Shown here: piece after piece, positions 1-5,830 of the stretch
How the letters are laid out: each line of letters starts with the position of its first letter
How positions within the stretch are numbered: the first letter of the stretch is position 1
DNA from: Kiritimatiellales bacterium
GTDB taxonomy: Bacteria > Verrucomicrobiota > Kiritimatiellia > Kiritimatiellales > Pontiellaceae
Direction of reading: 5' to 3'
DNA length: 5,830 bases
Assembly: GCA_021734595.1 (NCBI GenBank)
Contig: JAIPIO010000245.1
Location: 1-5,830 of the forward strand
Notes under the pieces: generated by a model
The model's input: the letters and a program-made list of their open reading frames with translations, nothing else
What the model was told of the DNA's origin: nothing
Databases searched by the model: none
Position numbers and translations under genes: made by a program

Positions 1-2195
<2,195 letters not shown>

Positions 2196-2222
2196 AAGCA
2201 GGTTGTCGGTTAATCGTTCTGT

Positions 2223-2237
2223 TTCCAATCATTGGAA
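2223..2237. promoter_or_regulatory. Palindrome 1 of TTCCA-N5-TGGAA array (possible operator)
   Basis: TTCCAATCATTGGAA: 5-bp inverted arms around a 5-bp spacer, and symmetric except at the centre base. It lies 28 bp upstream of the lon start codon, inside the region where a lon promoter would be expected. The form suits a dimeric DNA-binding protein; the protein is unknown. Operator function is inferred. Confidence 0.5.
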
Positions 2238-2253
2238 TAGTAGACAACGAACT

Positions 2254-2268
2254 TTCCAATGTCTGGAA
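2254..2268. promoter_or_regulatory. Palindrome 2 of TTCCA-N5-TGGAA array
   Basis: TTCCAATGTCTGGAA, with its centre exactly 31 bp from palindrome 1. It is the reverse complement of palindrome 3 over 15 bases, so the pair could also form a hairpin (arms 2253-2267 and 2286-2300). Confidence 0.5.
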
Positions 2269-2284
2269 AATTAAACGCAAAAAA

Positions 2285-2299
2285 ATCCAGACATTGGAA
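2285..2299. promoter_or_regulatory. Palindrome 3 of TTCCA-N5-TGGAA array
   Basis: ATCCAGACATTGGAA: one mismatch at the first position of the arm. Its centre is 31 bp from palindrome 2, in the opposite orientation to it. Confidence 0.48.
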
Positions 2300-2337
2300 A
2301 AAAGGCGCCGCGAACGGCCGCGGATATGCAGGAAGGC

Positions 2338-2352
2338 TTCCAACCGCTGGAA
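2338..2352. promoter_or_regulatory. Palindrome 4 of TTCCA-N5-TGGAA array, upstream of the hexokinase promoter
   Basis: TTCCAACCGCTGGAA, with perfect 5-bp arms. Its centre is 53 bp from palindrome 3 and about 67 bp upstream of the start point expected from the hexokinase promoter, a position compatible with an upstream activator or a looping repressor. Function is inferred. Confidence 0.5.
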
Positions 2353-2376
2353 GATCCGATAAATAAAGGAGCGTTC

Positions 2377-2405
2377 TTGATTAAGGCCGATTTTGCGTAT
2401 ATAAA
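2377..2405 (+). promoter_or_regulatory. Sigma70-like promoter of the hexokinase gene
   Basis: TTGATT (2377-2382), a 17-bp spacer and TATAAA (2400-2405) match the -35/-10 consensus at 4 of 6 and 5 of 6 positions with ideal spacing. Transcription would start near 2412 and leave a leader of about 35 nt. This is the best sigma70-type candidate I see in the region between the two divergent genes. Confidence 0.55.
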
Positions 2406-2431
2406 CAGGGCTTTTACAGTTTTCCGGGTTC

Positions 2432-2441
2432 GGAGGAGAGG
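2432..2441 (+). promoter_or_regulatory. Ribosome binding site of the hexokinase gene
   Basis: Purine-rich GGAGGAGAGG ends 6 nt before the ATG at 2448, a strong Shine-Dalgarno that fixes that start. By contrast, lon and the CPBP gene lack an obvious site. Confidence 0.75.
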
Positions 2442-2447
2442 TGCGGT

Positions 2448-3737
2448 ATGGATATAAAGGGTTGGTTGAAGGAACAGATGGTTTCGGCGGAGGCGTACAG
2501 TGCCGACGAATTGCTGAACAGCTTCCTGTCGGAGATGGAGAAAGGACTCAACGGCGAACAGAGTTCGCTGGCGATGATCCCGGCCTATGTCAATACCGAG
2601 GGCGAGGTCCCGGTGAACCAGCCCGTGGCGGTGATCGATGCGGGCGGAACCAACCTGCGGGTATGCCTGGCCCGTTTTGATGCGCAGAGGCAGGTGCAGC
2701 TTTCGAATTTCAGCAAGCAGCCGATGCCCGGCCGTGACAAGGAACTGACTCCAGCGGAGTTTTATACGGTACTGGCCGACGCGCTGGAACCGATGAAGGA
2801 TGAGTTCGAATATATCGGCTTCTGCTTTTCCTATGCTGCGGAAATCCAGCCGAACTATGACGGGAAACTGCTGTGCTGGACCAAGGAGGTCAAGATCCCC
2901 GAACTGGTGGGACAGATGGTGGGTGCCGGACTGCTGGCGGAGCTGGAAGACAGGGGAATTAACGGCAAGCAGGTTGTGCTGCTGAACGATACGGTGGCGG
3001 CCCTGCTGGCCGGAGTGGCCGAAGGTCAGGCGTTCGGCGCATCCTCCTACATCGGCTTTATTCTCGGCACGGGCACCAACACCGCCTATGTGGAGCAGAA
3101 CCGCAACATCCGGAAGGTCGACGGACTCCCCGCAGACGGGTTCCAGGTGATCAACGTGGAGTCGGGCGGTTTTTCCGCGCTCGGACGCGGGCCGTTTGAT
3201 CTGCGGTTCGATGCCGCCAGCGAGATCCCCGGCGAGTATGCCTTTGAAAAGCTGATTTCCGGAGTGTACATGGGGCCGCTGACGCTGGAGCTGTTCAAAG
3301 CGGTTGCCCAAGAGGGTGTCTTTTCGGAAGCTGGCGCGGCGGCCATTGCGGCGATGGACCGTTTGACCACCATCCACATCGACAACCTGGCTGCCGACAA
3401 TGGCCGGGATACCGGCATGCTCGAAACCAACGTGTTTACCGACGCTGACCGGGACGTGATGAAAACAGTCTTTACCGCGGTGGTTGACCGGGCAGCGTTG
3501 CTGACGGCGGTGAATATCGCCGCGGCGGTTGTTAAGGGCGGCGCCGGGCAGGATGCGGAACATCCGGTATGCGTCAACATCGACGGTTCGACCTACTACA
3601 AGACCGACAAGCTTGCCGACAAGGTTCAGGCACACCTAAAGGAAATTCTTGGCGCTCGCGGTCTGCATATCCGCTGCATCAAGGTGGATGACGCTCCCGT
3701 GGTCGGCGCGGCCATTGCCGGGTTGACGACCTTTTAA
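2448..3737 (+). CDS. Eukaryote-type hexokinase (glucokinase/hexokinase family)
   Basis: Phosphorylates glucose, and possibly other hexoses, with ATP to the 6-phosphate in the cytoplasm, the entry step of glycolysis. The 429-residue protein has the actin-like ATPase fold motifs of the eukaryotic hexokinase family rather than the ROK or bacterial Glk families: phosphate-1 loop IDAGGTNLR (63-71); FCFSYAAEIQ (125-134), equivalent to the eukaryotic FTFSFPCxQ sugar loop; WTKEVKIPEL (144-153); LLNDTVAAL (178-186) with the catalytic Asp181; GFILGTGTNTAYVE (203-216); NVESGGF (236-242, eukaryotic NTEWGAF) with Glu238; FEKLISGVYMG (266-276) with sugar-binding Glu267; and NIDGSTYYK (377-385). Length is slightly below the roughly 450-465 of human glucokinase. 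There is no membrane segment or signal peptide. It is a single-gene unit with its own promoter and ribosome binding site. The family call is firm; sugar specificity cannot be read from the sequence. Confidence 0.95.
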   Translation: MDIKGWLKEQMVSAEAYSADELLNSFLSEMEKGLNGEQSSLAMIPAYVNTEGEVPVNQPVAVIDAGGTNLRVCLARFDAQRQVQLSNFSKQPMPGRDKELTPAEFYTVLADALEPMKDEFEYIGFCFSYAAEIQPNYDGKLLCWTKEVKIPELVGQMVGAGLLAELEDRGINGKQVVLLNDTVAALLAGVAEGQAFGASSYIGFILGTGTNTAYVEQNRNIRKVDGLPADGFQVINVESGGFSALGRGPFDLRFDAASEIPGEYAFEKLISGVYMGPLTLELFKAVAQEGVFSEAGAAAIAAMDRLTTIHIDNLAADNGRDTGMLETNVFTDADRDVMKTVFTAVVDRAALLTAVNIAAAVVKGGAGQDAEHPVCVNIDGSTYYKTDKLADKVQAHLKEILGARGLHIRCIKVDDAPVVGAAIAGLTTF

Positions 3738-3744
3738 GGTCAAC

Positions 3745-3769
3745 GGTCGGAAAATTGGATTTTCAGACC
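3745..3769. terminator. Hairpin just after the hexokinase stop codon (possible terminator or 3' stabiliser)
   Basis: GGTC-G-GAAAAT, loop TGG, ATTTTC-A-GACC: ten base pairs with a single G/A mismatch, starting 8 nt after the TAA. No uninterrupted T tract follows, so intrinsic termination is uncertain; the structure may instead protect the mRNA 3' end. Confidence 0.4.
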
Positions 3770-3777
3770 ATGGACTT

Positions 3778-3833
3778 ATGTGGGGCAGACATTCCTGTCT
3801 GCCCGTGAGCAGGTTGGAAAACCTGCTCCACAT
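3778..3833. repeat. REP-like palindromic element folding as a three-way junction
   Basis: Outer arm ATGTG (3778-3782) pairs with CACAT (3829-3833) and encloses two perfect 9-bp hairpins. Hairpin I is GGGCAGACA / TGTCTGCCC (3783-3791, 3796-3804) with loop TTCC. Hairpin II is GAGCAGGTT / AACCTGCTC (3807-3815, 3820-3828) with loop GGAA. A 2-nt GT linker joins them, and the two loops are complementary to each other. The element lies between convergent genes, a typical REP position. Similar CAGACATTCCTGTCTG palindromes are, from memory, scattered through PVC genomes, where they give false peptides such as GRQECLPH. No RAYT transposase is in the window. It could also stop transcription from both sides. 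Confidence 0.7.
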
Positions 3834-3857
3834 GGACGGCGTCCCTCCACAAAGAAC

Positions 3858-4703
3858 CTACATCAAAACGGTTAATGCCAGAATGCTGATCCCGTTGAAT
3901 AGGGCGTGCATGCCGATGCAGACCCACAACGATCCCGTCCGCCAGTATGCCAGACAGAAGGCCACTGAGAGCACAAAAAGCGGCGCCGCCATCGGCACAT
4001 GGAAATGCATGACCGCAAACAGGGTCGATACCGCCATGATGGAACCGGACAGCCCGATGCGCCGGGCCAGGAACGGAAAAAGAATTCCCCGGAAGACCAG
4101 TTCTTCAAAAAACGGCGCGGCAACCACCGCCAGCCCGACCAGCGCCGCTTTTGCGGGCAGGGAGTGCGTTTGCGTAAACAGTTTTGCGACTTCCTGAATA
4201 TCGATCTCGACCCCCGCCTTGCGCAGGATCGTCTGGTAGATGAAGGTCAGGAAAAACAGCGGCGGCAGGGCCGCAAGATAGTAAACGGGGGAACGGACCA
4301 GGTTTTTGGGCGCCAGCCGGGCCGAAAGACCATAGGCAGACTCCCATGTCTGTTCCTTCCGCCGTGTGCGCAGGCAGATGAACAGCAGGGAAACAGAATA
4401 CAGCAGACCGGTTTGAAAGAGTGCGCCCATCACAATTTCGCCCGTTCCAAAAAAAAGGCCGATCAGTTGGAGAAACAGAAAGACAGTCAAAAACAACACC
4501 AGCAGCAAACCCACGCTGAAGGTGTCCCATGAACGGCCTGTCAGCCGTTCCGTCAGCCGTTTCCGGTTGACCGGCTTGATGCTGTATTTGATCGTGAGCA
4601 GGATATCGATCAGGAGACCGGTGCCGATCAGCAGCAGATAGGCCGCGCCTATCACCACAAGCTTGGACGGATCTGCCTGCACATCTGAAAAAAGATTATC
4701 CAT
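3858..4703 (-). CDS. CPBP-family intramembrane metalloprotease (CAAX protease / Abi-like)
   Basis: Predicted integral inner-membrane glutamic metalloprotease. Numbered from the ATG at 4703 (281 residues), it carries the three CPBP motifs: FFEELVFRGILF (198-209; Glu200, Glu201, Arg205), FAVMH (229-233; His233) and HALFN (266-270; His266, Asn270). Approximate membrane segments are 15-37, 62-85, 92-111, 139-160, 184-199, 219-255 (two helices) and 262-280. A positively charged loop follows the first segment (KPVNRKRL, 43-50). Bacterial members include bacteriocin-maturation, immunity and other proteolytic proteins; nothing nearby (no bacteriocin, no toxin) identifies the substrate here. The start is unsure: ATG at 4766 (MKLRIAHYF) and GTG at 4808 are in frame, but the GTG lies within a dispersed palindrome and neither extension looks like protein, so 4703 is chosen. 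No clear Shine-Dalgarno supports any of them. It is convergent with the hexokinase gene and ends in TAG. Confidence 0.88.
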   Translation of the reverse strand: MDNLFSDVQADPSKLVVIGAAYLLLIGTGLLIDILLTIKYSIKPVNRKRLTERLTGRSWDTFSVGLLLVLFLTVFLFLQLIGLFFGTGEIVMGALFQTGLLYSVSLLFICLRTRRKEQTWESAYGLSARLAPKNLVRSPVYYLAALPPLFFLTFIYQTILRKAGVEIDIQEVAKLFTQTHSLPAKAALVGLAVVAAPFFEELVFRGILFPFLARRIGLSGSIMAVSTLFAVMHFHVPMAAPLFVLSVAFCLAYWRTGSLWVCIGMHALFNGISILALTVLM

Positions 4704-4781
4704 CGCGACATGGTAGATGCTTCCTTTCCCGCTTCCCACAAAATAATGCGCAATCCGTAATTTCATGTTTCCAATGGGTGG

Positions 4782-4797
4782 TCCGTCGGTTGACGGA
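4782..4797. repeat. Short perfect hairpin between a TTCCA half-site and palindrome 5
   Basis: TCCGTC, loop GGTT, GACGGA: six GC-rich base pairs. It is flanked on the left by TTCCAATGGGTGG (4769-4781, a degenerate copy of the palindrome) and directly on the right by the intact copy at 4799-4813. Confidence 0.5.
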
Positions 4798-4798
4798 T

Positions 4799-4813
4799 TT
4801 CCAACCACTGGAA
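4799..4813. promoter_or_regulatory. Palindrome 5, TTCCA-N5-TGGAA, upstream of the CPBP gene
   Basis: TTCCAACCACTGGAA has perfect 5-bp arms and differs from palindrome 4 at one base. It is about 100 bp upstream of the chosen CPBP start, and on the minus strand it overlaps the alternative GTG start at 4808. Its presence 2.4 kb from the lon/hexokinase array shows that the motif is dispersed; it may be a repeat family or the site of a global regulator. Confidence 0.5.
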
Positions 4814-4854
4814 ATGGAAGATGTCCCCCGTCCAGCTATTGAAGAAAGGAAATA

Positions 4855-4927
4855 GCAACGAATTTAGGAAAAGCAGCGAATCGGGGAATAGGCCGCAAGC
4901 ATTCGTTGCTTTTCCTACATTCGTTGC
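4855..4927. repeat. 73-bp inverted-repeat element with 27-bp arms (MITE/REP-like)
   Basis: Left arm 4855-4881 and right arm 4901-4927 are reverse complements over 27 bases, with one T/C mismatch and one G/T wobble, around a 19-nt loop. Each arm is built of two 9-mers of the form GCAACGAAT (one copy GCAGCGAAT) separated by a 9-base purine-rich block (right arm: ATTCGTTGC, TTTTCCTAC, ATTCGTTGC). It is too long and regular to be accidental and encodes nothing. It is probably a non-autonomous palindromic repeat; a transcription-blocking hairpin is the alternative. I see no flanking target duplication. Confidence 0.7.
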
Positions 4928-4940
4928 CAGTAAAACTATA

Positions 4941-4971
4941 TTTGTGTCCATTGTCGTTCATTCGTGGTTCC
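4941..4971. repeat. Degenerate ATTCGTG-type dispersed repeat
   Basis: Contains TTTGTGTCCATTGTCGTTC followed by ATTCGTGGTTCC, which reads as decayed copies of a roughly 10-11 bp unit ATTCGTGTCC / ATTCGTGGTTCC. From memory, tandem runs of this unit (reverse strand ACCACGAATGGACACGAAT) are common intergenic filler in PVC and related genomes. It directly follows the 73-bp inverted repeat, whose arms also carry ATTCGT. Confidence 0.35.
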
Positions 4972-5016
4972 TGAAATCAATTGCGAAAAACCGGCCCGGC
5001 GGTTATGGTGTTGCGG

Positions 5017-5421
5017 ATGATCACGGGCGAAAAACTGGAAAAGCAGCAGGCGCGCATGGAAGCGCTCGGTATCTATGACGCGGATATCGAGGAAAACTTT
5101 ATCCGCGGCTCCGGCAGCGGAGGGCAGAAAATCAACAAGACCTCCTCCTGCGTGCAGCTGCTGCACCGTCCCAGCGGCATCGAGATCCGTTGCCAGAAAA
5201 CGCGGTCGCAGGCCGACAACCGCTACTGGGCCCGACATGAACTGTGCGAGCGCATCGAGGAAAAGGTTCTCGGCGAGAAAAGTGCAAGGAAACAGGCCGC
5301 CGAGAAGATCCGTCGCCAGAAGCGCCGCCGCTCACGCCGCGCCAAGGCCAAAATGCTCGACGCCAAAACCAAGCAAGGCACCAAGAAAAAACTGCGCGGC
5401 CGCGTCCGGCCGGATGATTGA
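5017..5421 (+). CDS. Peptide chain release factor-like protein (GGQ domain, MTRFR/C12orf65-like ribosome rescue)
   Basis: Small GGQ-domain peptidyl-tRNA hydrolase-type protein, expected to release nascent chains from stalled or split ribosomes. It lacks the codon-recognition domains of RF1/RF2. From the ATG at 5017 it has 134 residues: IEENFIRGSGSGGQKINKTS (24-43, with GGQ at 35-37), then CVQLLHRPSGIEIRCQKTRS (45-64), the usual release-factor beta strands, then NRYWARHELCERIEE (68-82), then a very basic helical tail (about 88-132; KIRRQKRRRSRRAKAKM) suited to rRNA binding. The arrangement resembles human MTRFR (GHGPGGQATNKTS, SGIVVKCHQTRS) and its bacterial relatives more closely than ArfB. 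In-frame starts at 5005 (ATG) and 4981 (TTG) are possible; 5017 fits the family's short N-terminus. The ribosome binding site is weak. The gene stands alone, divergent from the CPBP gene. Confidence 0.9.
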   Translation: MITGEKLEKQQARMEALGIYDADIEENFIRGSGSGGQKINKTSSCVQLLHRPSGIEIRCQKTRSQADNRYWARHELCERIEEKVLGEKSARKQAAEKIRRQKRRRSRRAKAKMLDAKTKQGTKKKLRGRVRPDD

Positions 5422-5431
5422 TTGAACGTTA

Positions 5432-5497
5432 CTCATGACCCGCTTGGGAAATAAACTCTGCCTTCAAAACGGGCGTTGTCCAAGTAGGGGCTATGAG
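5432..5497. repeat. Imperfect three-block inverted repeat downstream of the release-factor-like gene
   Basis: CTCAT, CCC and CTTGG on the left (5432-5447) pair in order with CCAAG, GGG and ATGAG on the right (5480-5497), with small internal mismatches and a 32-nt loop. It may be a weak terminator for the upstream gene or the edge of the AT-rich segment that follows. There is no T tract directly after it. Confidence 0.25.
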
Positions 5498-5508
5498 CTG
5501 GGGTTATT

Positions 5509-5700
5509 TTATTTATCCTTAGAATGGTTTTTATTTTTCCTAACTAAAAGCATTGGGAACAATAGTTTTGCACCGATGAGGATCATTATTATTCCTGCTA
5601 TTTGGGCGGTTGTTCCTTCCGTTCGACCATAGAGGGTCCATCCTGCTCGTTCTGTCAGTATTGCAATGAATCCGCAGAAGACGAAAAGTCCACCTAACAA
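5509..5700 (-). CDS. Small two-helix membrane protein of unknown function, 5' end uncertain (possibly broken)
   Basis: I do not recognise this family. The 63-codon frame starting at a TTG (5700) encodes LGGLFVFCGFIAIL (membrane segment 1), a loop TERAGWTLYGRTEGTT, AQIAGIIMILIGAKLLFPMLLV (segment 2) and a basic tail VRKNKNHSKDK. The hydrophobic-loop-hydrophobic-basic layout looks like a real small membrane protein. The first helix seems to begin upstream: the in-frame codons before the TTG read ASIALL, but a TGA (5718-5716) stops the frame there, and an ATG (5719-5717) lies one base out of frame. No Shine-Dalgarno is seen at any candidate. The region is about 40% GC against about 58% in the neighbouring gene, with AT-ending codons, suggesting foreign origin. 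It may be a decayed gene or may use a rare start. Confidence 0.42.
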   Translation of the reverse strand: MLGGLFVFCGFIAILTERAGWTLYGRTEGTTAQIAGIIMILIGAKLLFPMLLVRKNKNHSKDK

Positions 5701-5776
5701 TAGAGCAATAGATGCTCATGACTGAAAGGAACTGGGCTTCTATTGACTGGTTCCAGCAAGTCGGCTGCGCGCCGGC

Positions 5777-5810
5777 ATGCAAAAGGCGCTCGGGAGAGCG
5801 CCTTTTGCAT
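5777..5810. terminator. Bidirectional Rho-independent terminator hairpin
   Basis: ATGCAAAAGGCGCTC pairs perfectly with GAGCGCCTTTTGCAT over 15 bp around a GGGA tetraloop (GNRA type). The AAAA and TTTT tracts bracket the GC-rich stem, the classic form that works in both directions. The nearest plus-strand gene ends 356 bp earlier, so it more likely ends a minus-strand gene beyond the right edge; a TAA on the minus strand at 5823-5821 could be that gene's stop codon, which is inference. Confidence 0.8.
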
Positions 5811-5830
5811 CCGCGGCACCTTATATATAA

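Larger units (their letters stand above)
4704..5016. other. Gene-free divergent intergenic region rich in inverted repeats
   Basis: No convincing coding sequence lies here: the short ORFs on both strands simply translate the repeats. It holds a TTCCA half-site (from 4769), a 6-bp hairpin, a full TTCCA-N5-TGGAA palindrome, a 73-bp inverted-repeat element and a degenerate ATTCGTG-type repeat, each listed separately. Promoters for the CPBP gene (minus) and the release-factor-like gene (plus) should lie here, but I could not identify a pair of -35/-10 boxes with good spacing. Confidence 0.6.

Noticed and set aside
2196..2447. CIRCE (HrcA) or heat-shock sigma32 control of lon
   Set aside because: Neither TTAGCACTC-N9-GAGTGCTAA nor a CTTGAA/CCCCAT-type promoter is present upstream of lon.
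2271..3635. 454-codon open frame on the minus strand opposite the hexokinase gene
   Set aside because: It mirrors the real gene's codons (GC-rich third positions), has no recognisable domain, is rich in His/Gln/Arg, and overlaps a gene with full family motifs.
3778..4532. Plus-strand frames at 3778-4197 and 3999-4532, and minus-strand frame 4105-4530
   Set aside because: They are shadows of the CPBP protease gene; the first begins inside the palindromic element, giving the repeat-derived peptide GRHSCLPV.
4704..4808. N-terminal extension of the CPBP protein to the GTG at 4808
   Set aside because: The added residues are encoded by a dispersed palindrome and hairpin, and add no membrane or signal feature.
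4821..5078. 85-codon plus frame and 62-codon minus frame (4763-4951) across the intergenic region
   Set aside because: They translate the inverted repeat itself and run into the release-factor-like gene out of frame; no ribosome binding site or domain.
5432..5722. Direct repeat CTCATGAC (5432-5439 and 5715-5722) as an insertion boundary of the island
   Set aside because: Eight bases shared within about 300 bp is near chance expectation, and the flanks do not match.
5430..5760. Integron gene cassette with an attC site around the AT-rich island
   Set aside because: No paired RYYYAAC / GTTRRRY core sites were found; GCGTTGTCC near 5474 does not fit the consensus, and there is no integrase.

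Overview
The window looks like chromosomal DNA of a GC-rich (roughly 58-60% in coding parts) Gram-negative-type bacterium. The gene content suggests the PVC superphylum, plausibly Kiritimatiellota: a eukaryote-type hexokinase, a short GGQ release-factor-like protein of the MTRFR type, and the style of the intergenic palindromes. This assignment is inferred from family resemblance and sequence texture, not from a marker gene.

Layout, left to right. Positions 1-2195 (minus strand) hold the first 731 codons of a Lon protease; its C-terminus, including the catalytic lysine, lies beyond the left edge. Positions 2196-2447 are a divergent intergenic region with four copies of a 15-bp palindrome, TTCCA-N5-TGGAA, at helically phased spacings, followed by a good sigma70-like promoter. 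Positions 2448-3737 (plus) encode the hexokinase. Positions 3738-3857, between convergent genes, hold a hairpin and a 56-nt three-way-junction palindrome that looks like a REP-type element. Positions 3858-4703 (minus) encode a CPBP (CAAX-protease-like) membrane protease. Positions 4704-5016 are gene-free but contain a fifth TTCCA-N5-TGGAA palindrome, a 6-bp hairpin, a 73-bp inverted-repeat element and a degenerate ATTCGTG-type repeat. Positions 5017-5421 (plus) encode the release-factor-like protein. From about 5430 to 5720 the DNA falls to about 40% GC and holds a small two-helix membrane ORF on the minus strand whose start appears to be broken. A near-perfect 15-bp hairpin terminator at 5777-5810 closes the window.

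The genes do not form one pathway or operon. lon and the hexokinase gene are divergent and may share control through the palindromes; hexokinase and CPBP are convergent; CPBP and the release-factor-like gene are divergent. Protein quality control (Lon) and ribosome rescue (release-factor-like) are loosely related themes, but nothing in the sequence links them directly. I see no defence island, CRISPR array, phage, transposase, rRNA or tRNA. The most interesting material is the intergenic architecture.
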